The notes below the pieces were generated by a model, which did no database searches, was not told the DNA's origin, and was given only the letters and a program-made list of their open reading frames with translations. The translations under genes and the position numbers were made by a program. A stretch of DNA of 64,000 bases from Amblyornis subalaris (taxonomy: Eukaryota > Chordata > Aves > Passeriformes > Ptilonorhynchidae), in the NCBI GenBank assembly GCA_018881555.1, contig JACAXG010000075.1:1618830-1682829 (forward strand), written 5' to 3'. Shown in pieces: positions 46,441-58,400 of this stretch (the stretch's first letter is position 1; each line of letters begins with the position of its first letter).

Positions 46441-49400
46441 CCATTTATCTTTCCAAAAAGCCACACTCGTGGCTTTCCAAGAAGAACCACAGCCTGTGAC
46501 ATTTTACAAGTGAATTTTACTCCCCAGAATCCCTCACACACACAAGTATTTCTCCTGTTTGCATTAAGCTCTGCGGAAGGCAGCACCAGCTTTGTGCTGG
46601 CCCTTGTGCTTTGTGTACCTCAGGTCCCCCACCAAGGTATAGAAAGAATTAAGAATTTTCTTTCCTTAAATGCCTCATTTTGACAGTTGGTTTGTTGGCC
46701 ACTGATTCACTTCCATTCAGATGTCAAATTTAGAGCAAGCCATGGGCAGTGTGGGATGCATTTTTGGTCTGTGAGCAGCAAAGGGCTTTGGCCATCTCTT
46801 CTCCAGCACTTTTAAGGCACCTCCTGAAGTCAGGCTGAAGTGCTTTTAAAGTGAGCCAGCATCACTTGGATGTGGGTGAGGTGCAGCAATTTGGGAATTG
46901 CTCCCAGCTGGTGGAGAAATTATTTCCAAGCAAGCTGGGTGGCTCCTTAACCGCTCTTCCCAGTAGAAATAAGCTAAAATGTATAGAAATTGTTGCTTTG
47001 ACAAATAATCTAACGAGCCACTCAACTTGCTTTATGTATTGAATGTAGTCGCTTGACAGTTATTATTATTTTCTAATGATATTAAGTTATAAATTATTAA
47101 CAAGTGTTTAATTTCAGTCCAAACAGACCCAACAAAAGGGATTTGTACAGTTATGAATTGCAGCAAAATACAAAACTGTTGAGCTTTTAGTAAACGCAAA
47201 CTTGGAGACCCTGGTTATTTCTCCCTCTTTCAACAGCCAGTCATGAAACTTTCTTGCCCTTTTCACCTTTAAACTTCATTTGAACTTGGAAAGAAGACTT
47301 GTGAATTGTGGAGGGGGGGGGAAAAAGGGAAGAAAAGAAAAAGGGTGGGGGCTGGGGGGAGAAGCTCTGATTCCGTGTTACCGTAACAGTAATTCTGGCA
47401 AAATAATCCTCCTCTTGTGCATGAGTGTCTGCTACTGCTGCAGGGTAATCAGCTCACATGACATGCCTGGAGGCTAATGCTGGCCTGGGCTTTCTTTCNT
47501 GGGTTGTTTTTTTTTTTTTTTTTAGTCCATATTTAAACAAAGGCTGATTATCCAAACAAGAATTTGGACTGCATCAACTGGACCAGTTAAATTATAGTTA
47601 GTAAAACTTGGCACCTTCGGAGCTTGGAATGTTACAATTACAGCTGGATCCTCGTTTGGTAGGAGCCGTACAAAGTAATAAAAGTGGAGATTTTTATCTT
47701 TATAGGACATAGCTTAACTCTTTGAACGCAGAGAACTAAGTGCCAAATATTACAGTTAGTGCTCAGACACGCTATTCCGGGCCAGGAAATGGGATAAACA
47801 GTTGTATCCATGCTCATGTGTCCATGCCAGCACTCGGGTGGATGCTATGGCACTTGGAGTGGATGCTCATTATCCTCCAGGATTTCTCTGAGATAAGGAA
47901 CAAGAATACAAGCTGCAATTTGTTGCTGATCTCCCTTGTCTTCCTGTTGTCTTTTTGACAGCATTGCTGTGGCTTTGTTTGAATTTCTCTTCTTTTTGTA
48001 TTTCCTGTTGCTATGAAAAAAGTTTATGTCCGTGTAGGAACTGGGAGATCCTTGGAATTGCTGTGATTTTCATCTCTCTGGAAAACTGTCTTCAATACTG
48101 GCTTGAAAACCTCCTGGAGCTGCTCCAGGGTGGGCAGGAGGCAGAGGATGTGAGACACAAGTTGGGTTTCATTTTAACAAACTGCCGTTGACCGTTCCAG
48201 ACTTGTTTTCCCTCCTCTCCTACAGAGAGGGATTGGCTTTGATTAGTCACTTGCAAAGCCGAACTTTGGCTTTCTGGCTGTGTAATAAATAGCTCTGATT
48301 GCCAGTCAGAAAATGAAAGTTCTTCTCCTAAAATTAAACCAAGAGTCCCTATCATTAGCCTAGAACAAATCAATGCCTTTGCATTAATTCCCGTGGAGTG
48401 GGGCCAGTTGACAGCTTTCCCTGACGGAGTTCTGTGCATTGGTTTATCTCAGTTCCTTTTTTAAGAAAGTGTTTGTTGTTTGCATTTTCTGAAAACCTTA
48501 CTGAGGAATAATGATGGAAATTCAAGCAATCAAGACTATCCAGAGTGTTTGCAAGAGCCCACCCAGTAGATAATGTTTACCAGGCTGTACCTGGAGTTTT
48601 ATCTTTTGCCTTCTTTGCACAGAATAAAAGTTCCCATTCATTAAAGCATGGAAAAGTTCATTTCCTTTATCATGGCAGTTTTACCATGTTCCAGTGTACT
48701 TTTGTCAGTGACAAATAATGTGGATAATACGTGATTGCTGCAGCCAGGATACCGTGGGAGCTGAGAGAGCAGGGAGCAGGTCTGTTGGAATGGAAGGACA
48801 TTGGTGCTCTTGCCTTGAAAACTGAGAAGTTAAAGATTTTTCATCAAGATAAACGTGCAGATCCATAAGGTGCAGCTCAGTCTGGGAGGAATGATACCAA
48901 CTGGAAGTAAGAAAGACCTAAGGAAAAATTGNGAGTTAATGTTTACTCTTTTATTACTATTTTAATGGAGTGACTTTACAACGTGACCTTTTAAAAGTGG
49001 CTGCTTTGGAAGCAGGGATTTGTGTGCTGTGGGCTCATGGGAAGGAGCAGGAGCTGTTGGCTTTGGATCCAACTCAGCGTTTTCCATGGTCATGGCTCGA
49101 GGGAGAACTTCTCCCTTTGTAACCAGGACATTGGACAACTTTGGGTCACTTCCCATAAAACTCCTGATTTTTTCTTGGGGACCACTGAGCCTGCAGGAGG
49201 AGGAACCCAAACCTGCAGTCCGAGGGCAAATATTTGGACTTTTTTGAGGTTCCCTGCCATGTGCCTGGGAGGCCATCAAGGGTTTCCTCTCCAGTTTTGG
49301 GGAGGAATCTGCTGCTTGCTCTGTGTTCCCCCAGTCCTTCCCTCTCTGTGTAGTTCCCAGCACCACAGAGCAGCAGCAGGGATGTCCCGATGAGTCTTTT

Positions 49401-52080
49401 CCATGACAATATTTCATTTCAAGCACCAGCATTTGGTTTGTGGCCAGAAGAAATCCTTTATTTATTCCATCTGCTCTCCTTGCTTTTTGTGTGTGTTGAA
49501 TAGACTCATCTCATGCCACAGGGAGATGATTGAAGTGGTGCTTTGCTGATTGAAGGGACCCAAGTTTCCAACCTGGATCCAAGTGTCCGTAGTACCTGTG
49601 TATCCATCCAGAAAATATCCTTGTAATTAAACAGAAAAGGAATCCACAGGGCCTTGCACATGGGCTGATCATGTAGCTGTTGACAGAGGGAATCTCAGAT
49701 TTTAGATTCTTCAGACAGTCAGAATATACTTTCAGCTGCCAAGGAGGAATCAACGGGAATGATCCATGGATAAATGTGAGCAACGAGCTCTATCTGCAGG
49801 AGACAGGATCAGTCCAGCAGCTTTGCNTTTCAAATATTTCCTGTAATGCTAATTAAGAAACAAGCTTGGATTTTAGGTAGCCAGTGTTGTATTCAGAAAT
49901 TGTTCACAGTCTTAATTTTTCTCATNTGTGGCCTTATCTAATTCATCTTCTCTTTTTCCCTCCTCNCCTCTTTGGTAGATTTATTCCTGGATCAGAGAGG
50001 GAGGGAAGGAGAGGAAGCAGGGCAGGAGCTGGGTGCCATTCCAGAGCTCTCTTGGAATTACAGTNCTCACCCTTTTTATTTCATGAACTTGCTGTAAATT
50101 AATATTCACTTTAACCTTAAAGCAGTTGGGATTGAATCACAGAGAAAAAAGAAGAGAGTTCATGGTGGAGGAGTCAAAGTGAGAAGGGTCCTCAGTGAAA
50201 TTTCACCAGACAGTCAGAGCTGTACTTGGGAAAGAAAATGTATTTCTCATAGAGCATGAGTCGTGTTCAAAATGCCCAGTATGTAAGAAAACAGAAGACA
50301 AGATTTTGAGCTATTTTCTCACTGAAATGGTTGCTGCAGGAGCCACTCTTGATGCACCAGATGCATTAAAACAAGCAACATTATTTTCAATTTATTTAGT
50401 CTTAATTAATATTGCATGTTATGAAATATTTTCTGTGCAAGTACAAAAAAAACAGTTTAAAAATCGCATTTTTATNTGTGTTTTGATTTCTCAGGAGTGG
50501 TTGAACACACAAAAATGTTTGTAGCCTTCTGAGGGTAGCAGGGATGCAAATGCTTTAAGATTTGTTTAAATCAGGTCTCTCAGTATAGTTGAATTCTTGG
50601 GTGAATGGAACAGCAGCCAAATCTGTTGGTTCTTGTGGATTGATTGTTGTTTAAAGCTTAATTAAAGTAACTTTCGCTTAAAAAGAAGGAGGAAAATTCA
50701 ATTTAAATGTAGGTATCTGTGATAATTCCATGATACAGCTTTTTCTCACAAATTGTGTTTGGAATGGAGATTTACACAGATGGCCATAGCCGAAAATAAT
50801 AATAAGGAAATTCTATTTATGCCACAAGTTAAAAATTCCCATCACTAGCAAATCCTAATTTACTACTTCATCTGATTTCTGATGGGAAAAATCTAATTGC
50901 TTTTGTACTGGAAATAAAGTTGATTGAACTCAGAGTTTTTCCAGTGGCTCCAAAGGTTATTTCCCAAGCAATGCTCTTTTACAAACTGCAGTGGTTTTTA
51001 ATTTATCTGCTTTTTTCAGCAGATGAACATTCAGTATTATGATATGTAGGGGAAGGGAGACTCTTAATTCTGATCTCTGTTAATGTATTGGTAGGTGGGA
51101 CGTTATTTGACTTCCAGAACTTCACATGAAATCTCATATTAGAGATGTGATGGCAGAAACTCCCTAGAGATAAAACTCTGTGATACAGGGAGCAGCTAAA
51201 TATAATTTTTGTGGGTTTCTTTGTTTCATATCAAGCTCTGCAATTTCTTTCTAAAAGAAAACACTTGAGGACTCCTGCTGCCTATAGGAACTGTTCAATC
51301 AGTATTAACATGCAGCTTGTCAGGAGCACAGTCCTTACTCTGAGAGTCNCTGGGCTTTGAATAGAAAATGTCAGTCATGAAAAGTAGAGATTTATTCATG
51401 GTTTTTAATTTTCTAAAGAATTACGAAATTTTTATTTCATCTAGGAAGCTAAAAATAAAAATTAAAATTGGGTTTGCCTTTTGTTTCCATGGAATCAGAA
51501 ACAATTTACTCACATTTATTCCTTACAGTAATTTCAGTGGATTTAATAATTTCATTTGACCTGAGTAGTACCTGCTGGTGAGAGGAGAACTGATCATTGG
51601 CCAGCAGCTTTATCACTCACCACAGTCTGTCTTGACTATTTCACATGATCAGTAAAACCAAGCTTTTCTTGTGAGATATCCAACTCTTTCTGGTTTTGGC
51701 AAATTCCGAACTATTTGGAGCCTTGTGCTGCTGCAGGAAAGCTTTGCTTTGTAGCAATCCCAAGGGGAAAGGCTCAGAGCAAGGGTGGTGGTATCCCTCA
51801 GACTGATTAAACTTTCCAAACCTCAAAGATTTATACCAAAAGCTGCACTGGAAAGCTTAGGTGGGTTTTCCTTTTACCAGGACTTTTTTCCCATCGCTGG
51901 CAAATTCCGTTGAGTTCTTTCAACCAGCAGGAACAGATCCGCCCTCGGGAAGGATTGTGAGGAATGGCGCTGGATTTTGTAGGCATCAGCACTGGGAGGT
52001 AGCACATTGCTGAAAATGAATCAAAACTGCCCAAATGGCTTTGGTTGGGTTTGCTTTCCACGTGGAGGAATTACTTAATT
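46441..52080. other. Gene-free sequence; G-rich tract and frames without domains
   Basis: A purine- and G-rich tract lies at 47311-47359 and a 17-nt T run at 47507-47523. An ATGCAAAT octamer lies at 50544-50551. The 109-residue plus frame at 50195-50524 includes a CxxC pair but no full zinc-binding arrangement and is cut by an N. The 156-residue minus frame 48962-49432 overlaps an open plus frame of 123 residues. I support no CDS. Confidence 0.4.
47311..47359 (+). repeat. G-rich tract
   Basis: Runs of 9, 3, 3, 5 and 6 G occur at 47313-47321, 47327-47329, 47343-47345, 47347-47351 and 47354-47359, with A-rich linkers. Four-stranded (quadruplex) folding is possible with one long loop or with the two-tract split of the first run, but it does not meet the strict short-loop rule. 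The biological role is unknown. Confidence 0.6.
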
Positions 52081-52250
52081 GGTGGAATTACGTAACTAGA
52101 GGAACCAGTTGTTTTTGTAATTATGGTGACGTTTCTGTCTGCCAAGAGACTTCCACTGCAGCAGGTTTAAACTGATCCAATTAGTAATGAAATTGGTGTA
52201 ATTAAGCTATCTGTTAATGAAATGTGTGCACGCACACTGCTCTCAGTCCC
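52080..52250. promoter_or_regulatory. Dense homeodomain-motif block
   Basis: TGTAATTATGG near 52119, the inverted pair CCAATT (52177-52182) / AATTGG (52191-52196) around AGTAATGA, then GTGTAATTAAGC and GTTAATGAAATG follow one another. At least five TAAT cores fall in about 110 bp, and the sequence is repeat-free although a CR1 begins 80 bp to the right. It strongly resembles a homeodomain-bound enhancer. This is inference from motifs. Confidence 0.38.
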
Positions 52251-52331
52251 TGGTTTGGGGTAGGGCTCTTTCATTATCCTGTTCCAGAAAGCAAATTTAC
52301 CTCCATATGATCTATATTTAAAGCATTTAAA

Positions 52332-52752
52332 GCCATAGAATCATGTAAGTTGGAAAATGCCTCTAAGATCATGGAGTCCAACTGTTCCCCAGCACTGCCA
52401 AGGCCACCACTAACCCATGTCCCCAGGTGCCACATCCACNTGGCTGTTAAATCTCTCCAGGGATGGGGACTCCACCACTGCCATGGGCAGCTGTGCCAGG
52501 GCTGGACAACCCTTAGAGTGAAGGAATTTTCCCAAATATCCAACCTAATCCTCCCCTGGTGCAGCTTGAGGACTCTTATCCTATTGTTTGTTACCTGGGA
52601 GAGGAGACTGACCCCACCTCACTCCAGCCTCCTGTCAGGAGTTGTGCAGAGCCAGAAGGTCCCTCCTGAGCCTCCTTTTTTCCAGGCTGAACCCCCCTTC
52701 TCCCTCAGCCTCTCCTGGTGCTCCAGCCCCTTCCCCAGCTCTGTTCCCTGCT
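52332..52752 (-). mobile_element. CR1 LINE 3' fragment, about 420 bp
   Basis: On the minus strand this reads as a CR1 3' region. On the plus strand the order is CATAGAATCATGTAAG, 'TTGGAAAATGCCTCTAAG', 'ATCATGGAGTCCAACTG', 'CCCATGTCCCCAGGTGCC', 'CTCCAGGGATGGGGACTCC', 'TTTTCCCAAATATCCAACC', 'CTCCTGAGCCTCC' and 'CCAGGCTGAACC'. It is the longest CR1 piece in the window. It appears to belong to the same general subfamily as the fragments at 31245 and 39420. Similarity is lost at about 52750. Open frames inside are relics. Confidence 0.95.
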
Positions 52753-54870
52753 GTGATGAGACTCTCTCTGCCAGGTAATGGGGTGGAATATCCTCTTGAG
52801 GAGAACTTGGCTGATTTTGGGGGCTCAGGCTTCTCGTAGCTCTGCACCCCTTGGCCTGAGGTCAATGTGCAGTTGCCCTTTGGAGAGAATGATCCTCCAG
52901 GGAGAGATGGATCCCATCACAGAGCCCAAAGATTAACTGGCACATGGAACAAATCAGCTAGTTCTGATAACAGGGACCATGATAAACACCTGACAGGGTT
53001 CCCCATCATGTGGCTGGTTCAGTGCTCAGGGAACAGTTCAGCAGGAAGAGTCACCCATGACTGGTCTGAGTGCAGAGCTCAGAGGAGGCTCCTCCAAGAC
53101 AAGGAGCTCTCTGGATAAACTCCTGTGTGCAGCACTATGGAAAATTTTACTCAGCAGTTGCCTTCCCTTGTAGCTGATTAATACAAGATTTCAGTGTTCC
53201 CAGTCCATTAATCTTCACAAGCACATCTGCATACTGAAAAATGTTTTTAAAAACAACATAAAAAAAAAATTACAGGCGCTGATAATTTTGAAGATAAAAA
53301 GAACTTAAAAGAGCAACAACAAACTGCGGTTCACTTGCATGATGTGAATCCCAGCCCAATGTGAGAGAGGGGCTTTGCCACTTCAAATATTTTAATTNTC
53401 TAAGAGGAAAACATTGAAAAGTGGTTGTTCTCCAGGCACTGGATGCAGTTCCCACTGTGAAATATCCTGGCCTGTGTTGTATCAAGTAATAGTATCTTGC
53501 AAGTCAAAAAGGTATTAGGGAAGTGTTTGAGACATCACAGGAGGAGTTGAAGGTAAAGTTTGGGCTGTTGAGAAAGTTAATTAACCTGAAAAGAAGCTAA
53601 TAGTGGAGGTGNGTAAGAACCAAGTGCTGGGAGATCAGGATTTGGGATTTAAGGAGTGCACGGTTAAAACTGGATAGCTGAGCTGTTCTTTTCTGGCACA
53701 CTTGTTGATACAAACAGGGTAACAGTGATGTCCAGATGCCTGATATTTCCTGAAATGGAGGATTTTAAGGGTTCCCTTCACCTTCTGAAACATCAGCTTA
53801 ATGAACAACAAACCCTATGGGTAGTTTTATGACCCTGGATTTATATTTATTTTACCAAGTACTTTTCTAGTAAGGAGATACCTGGAAAGCCTGCCAGGTA
53901 ACTTTGTGATTCCTTTCCCATTTATCCCAAAAGTACTGAAAGACCTTATTGTACAAGGCAGCGTTTGCTTCAAGGGAAGACAACTCAGCACAACAAAACC
54001 TGCTAAACTCTGCTCACCACTTCCAGGCAGGAATTACGTCATGAGGAATTTGNGGCTTACAGCTCAGGCAGGATCTTAACCATGAACCCACCTTCACCTG
54101 ATGGCTTGGGCTGGGACACTGGCAGGCACCTTCTGCCAGCGCTGGGGACAGCTGTGACATCTCCAGTGCTGAATTCCTGTATCCCTTCCCAAGCCAAGCT
54201 CTTCCAGCCATGACAGGAACAAGGCAGCCAGAGCAAATCAAGCAGGGAAGGGCTGAAAATCTGGGAAATTTGGTTTAGCCCTTATTTAGTTCAGATTTTT
54301 ACTGAAAGTAACTGGATTCTAAGTTCATTTAAAGAACTAATTTTCTAGATCCGAGTGGTTTTATAGCAAGGGGATGTTGTAAAGAAGTTGTTTATAATGG
54401 AGTTTATCTTAGACATGGAATTTTTTGCCAGCCTAGTATCAGGAACGGTCTGGAAAAGCCTTCCAGTGGTGGTAGCTTAAGGAAGGGGACCAGGGTGGGG
54501 GAGAAAACCTAATAAAAATAGCTGAGATCATTCAACAGTTATCAAGAAACAGATACTGCAATTTTATAACAGAGAGCACTAAAAGTATATGCACTCTTAA
54601 AAGGCAATTAAAATGTATACTCCAAAACTATAAAACATTTTCTTTTCATCTGGAACATTGAGGGCAGATTACAACACATTAATAACGTTTTGTTTACAGT
54701 TCAGTTTCTGATGGCTTCCAAATGCAGTCTGTGTAGATTAACCAGAAGGAGTCCAGTTCTCTTTTAAGAGAGCTTGTAAAGGAAAGCAATGTGGTAAGAT
54801 TGTTATGAAAAGCTGGTGTATTTAGGAAATAGCACTTAGCAGGGTCTCTCTGAATGGCTGCCAGGTCAGG
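52753..54870. other. Gene-free sequence
   Basis: 52753-53120 is GC-richer and directly follows the CR1 fragment. It could be further decayed repeat but I recognise no block. The rest is AT-rich unique sequence with no gene. Confidence 0.45.
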
Positions 54871-54879
54871 AAGCTGAAG

Positions 54880-55265
54880 TGCAAGGCTTGGCCCCGGTTC
54901 AGGCCCCCCAGTCCCGGCTCCTTGACCACACAGTACGGCAGGAGCGCGTCCCGGCGAGCCAGGAGCCCAGCACGCCCCCGCCGCTTGGCACACGCGCTTT
55001 CACATAACCCAGGGCTCGGGGGGAGGGAGGCACGCCGGGGCCGAGGGAACAGGCAGCTTATTAAAATAGAAATGGATAAATAAAACGGGCCTGGGAATGG
55101 AGCGGGGCCTCGGTCCCGCTGCCGAGGGCGGCCGGAGCGCCTGCGGGGAGGGGACGTGGCACCCTCGTCGCGCCGCTCCTCGTNCTCTGCCGCGCCCGGG
55201 CCTGGGCCAGCTGTGCCTCCCGCTGCAGGAGCACCAGGACGTTGTCCCAAGATCCGTATTAAATG
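54880..55265. promoter_or_regulatory. CpG island
   Basis: I count about 34 CpGs in roughly 320 bp (54885-55205), interrupted by an AT-rich patch near 55060-55085 with ATTAAAATAGAAATGG. Flanks are AT-rich to the left and a CR1 to the right. Frames on both strands (54822-55286 minus and 55097-55729 plus) are Arg/Gly/Pro-rich and run into the CR1, so neither is a gene. It may be the promoter of an unannotated transcript or an orphan island. No splice donor is convincing. Confidence 0.5.
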
Positions 55266-55270
55266 GGGCG

Positions 55271-55459
55271 TGCGGTGACAGGACAAGGGAGAATGGCCTT
55301 GAGCTGGAAGAGGGTGGATTTAGATCAGATCTATGGAAGGAACTCCTCCCCGTGAGGGTGGGGAGGCCCTGGCGCAGGCTGCCCAGAGAAGCTGTGGCTG
55401 CCCCATCCCTGGAAGTGTCCCAAGACCAGGTTGGAGCAGCCTGGGATAGGGGAAGGTGT
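55271..55459 (+). mobile_element. CR1 LINE fragment lacking its 3' terminus
   Basis: Blocks are GACAGGACAAGGGAGAATGG, 'GAGCTGGAAGAGGGTGG', 'CTCCCCGTGAGGGTGGGG', 'GAGGCCCTGGCGCAGGCTGC', 'CCAGAGAAGCTGTGGCTGCC', 'CCATCCCTGGAAGTGTCC' and 'GGTTGGAGCAGCCTGGGATA'. It stops at GGAAGGTGT and the usual terminal block does not follow. CR1 copies normally keep the 3' end, so this one lost it later by deletion or rearrangement. It abuts the CpG island at its left. Confidence 0.93.
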
Positions 55460-58400
55460 GGAGAGGCTTCCAGGGCAAACAGGTGCTTGAGCTCCTCTCC
55501 TGCCCTCGGCGTGGNTTATCCACTGCAAGAACTTCTCCACACGGCCCCACTAATTCTTGTTCTCATCCCAAAGTATTTCCTCCACGTGATAATCTTGCTG
55601 CTTTTTGTAATCACAGTAATGAAGGAAAACAGAGTTAGTTTAGTTCATAATTCCGTGACTTCTGGCCCTCCTGGGGACTTTTTCATTGCTATTCTATTAG
55701 GAAAAGGTCAAAATGGGACACACTGCTGACCTAGCACACGGTTTCCTTCCTCAGTATCTCTGTCGTCCATGTTTCCCCCTTTTTCCCTGGCAGCCCTGTG
55801 TTAAGGAGAATTTGCCACTTTCTCTGTTTAATACAACAAAGAAACTTTATTTTTCTGCAATGCTGCAATGGTGGATTTTATATTAAATGCAAAGGGAACA
55901 AGATTGCTCTCCAGTCACTCCTTCGTGAGGGTTGTCCTTTGGCTGTGCTTTATTTCACTGNGTAAGTAAATGCTGATCATTTGTCCAGGCTGTTTTCAGG
56001 GCTCTCAAATCACTCTTTTGCAGTTAGAAAAATCTGCTTTTCACAGCCACTAAGTTCACCTCAAAAATATTTTTATAGAGAAATGGGAGGGATGAAGTGC
56101 ATGGTTCCATTCAGTGCTTGGGTCACTAATAACTCCTGCCTTTTCTTGGAAAGAGCCCTGGGTATTTGTAACATGTTGTACATTAGCAACTCGTACATTT
56201 GATGGGAAAATCTAATAAATTGTTGTTACTCAGAACTGAGTAATTATACACAAAATTCAATGTGTGCATGTGAGAGAGGAACTTCAGCTTGTTCTTGGTT
56301 TCAGACAGTGACTCATTAAGCCACCCTAATGCCTCGGATATGCAGCAGAAGACTCCGAACGTTAACACTTCCATTCTCATCTCCATAAATGAGGATTTGA
56401 ACACATAATTCCCTGAGATGAGTCTATACCTCTTGATTTTTATTTCTAAATCTATGCTCAACTGGCAGATGTTGGGGAATAGCTTTTAGCATTTTTTTTC
56501 ATTTAGATTCTGATTAAAAGATACGTTGGGTTTTTTTTTTCTTAAAACCAGCAAAACTAATTATTCATGAGCGCAAAAATCATCATCCCTGACTAAGAGA
56601 CGTCTCAATTGAGGGTCAGCAGCAGATAACGTGAGGTCTGTAACAACTGTGTCCCGGAATGGTGTTTCTGGATTTCATTATCTGCAGGAATGGAGGAGAG
56701 GAGAAAGTTCAGGAGCTGCTCCTGCCTCTGCTCCCACTCGGCCGTGCTCGGATCCTGAGTGCTGCGTTGGGAGCCAGGGAGTGTGGGCTTGCTCAGAGCT
56801 CTGGGGTTCCTCTGCTTCCCCTCATCGGGCTTCAGCTATCAGGGCATCATTCCCAGGGACTGAAAGGCTGAGGAGTGGGAAGAAGCAGAGAAAAAATGTT
56901 TTTTAAGCTGATCCAGGGTGACTGGATTCCTTCAGCTGTCCGTGTACTCAAAGACCTACTACTGGAATAACAGTTTTCCCGCATTTATTATTCATATCCT
57001 GCCCAGTTCCTGGTTANTTGTCACCACACCTTCATTACCGTCAGGATGAAAATGTATTCAGTTTCTTTGCTGTATTCCTGGTTTGCTTCCTGATGTTGTG
57101 CAACACCTGAAATCATGATCCTTTGGGCAGTTGGAGCAATATGGAAGGATCCAGACTTGTACCACTGTGCATTGTCTAAAATCCATGACTCGGAGAAAAA
57201 CAGTATATCTGATTCCATTAGCTGAGAGATCATAATCCAATTATTTTATTTTTAATTTCTCTTTCCTGAGCTCTTTTGCAGATGCTGCTTTTTGGCCCTT
57301 TGACAGAAGCCTTTCAGCCTTCCTTATGAAAATCCCAGATTGCAGCCTTCCGTGGGGGTATTTCTTGAGTTATAGAGTTAACCTGAGAAGGCAGAAAAAA
57401 GGCCTTATTACACTGCTACAAGCTGCCAGCTCCTCGCTAATATTTTAAAGGTGTGGGTGCATGTGTTGCTCTTGTGTAGTATCAGTTCTCTCTGATTTTG
57501 TAAACAGAGCCCTGTGAACCCTGAGTACCCGAACTGCGGTGCAAAGGCAAAACTGAAATTACTCATTTAAGGTCATCTGTTTTTACTGACACACCAAAGG
57601 TCTAGGAGAAGGAGTGAGCAAGCATCATATTTCTCAAATACAAAATTTTACAGTGGGAACGTGTTATAAAACATTCTGCCAGTGTTGTTTCCCTTGGGAT
57701 TTAGAGTGAGAGACATGAAGGCTGACAACTCTCTTCCTGTTGTAGGTCAGAGCTTCAAGGAACTCTGTAATCTTCCCACCAGCTTTACTCTCTCCTGGAA
57801 CTCACGGTTAAAATTAGATGCTGGCTGAACTTTAGCAGTTCAAATTGAAAGCTTTTCGGAGGCAAAAGTAAAACAACTGCAGAGGGGAGTTTTCTCACAG
57901 TGCCATTTTGAGAAGCACTTTGTACAGAGGAACGTCCTCTGTGAACCGACGGCTCTCTTGCATAGATGTTGTCATAAATCATGATTAGCAGGAGAGGCAA
58001 CTGGGCAGCCTGGAAATAATCTCTGTGTGTGCTTTCTCTTGCAGTGAGGTGTCTTTCTTTAGGATGTTACAGTGCATTTTGATTTTATTTTTGTTTTTCT
58101 CACTGTTTCCCTCCTGCCCCACCGGTTGTCAGTGCACAAGCGGTTGCTGCCCCAGCAGAAAGTCAAAGATCAAACAAACAAGGGGAAAAGAGAGGGTGAC
58201 AAGGCCTTACAGTACATGCTGTGAGTTATGGACTGCTGAAGCGGGAATTAGGCAGGAATTGGAGTTCCAGCAGCACGGGAAAGGCTGGGCACACGGTGCA
58301 GGAGGGTGAGGTGTTCTGCTTAGTCTCTGCTGCAGGATGCTGTGCCCGTCCCGCTCAGAGCCCAGCCTGCCTTGATTACCCCTTTTATTCAGGACTCAAA

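Noticed and set aside
48962..49432. 156-residue minus-strand frame
   Set aside because: Opposed by a 123-residue plus-strand frame on the same bases; low-stop GC-rich DNA explains both.
50195..50524. Frame with KCPVC motif suggesting a zinc finger
   Set aside because: Only one CxxC pair, no matching second pair at a usual distance, AT-rich tail and an N call; not a finger domain.
52350..52778. 142-residue plus-strand frame
   Set aside because: Lies almost wholly within a reverse-oriented CR1 3' untranslated fragment.
55097..55729. Longest plus-strand open frame (210 residues)
   Set aside because: It runs from a CpG island through a CR1 fragment into unique DNA, contains N-derived unknown residues and has no domain.
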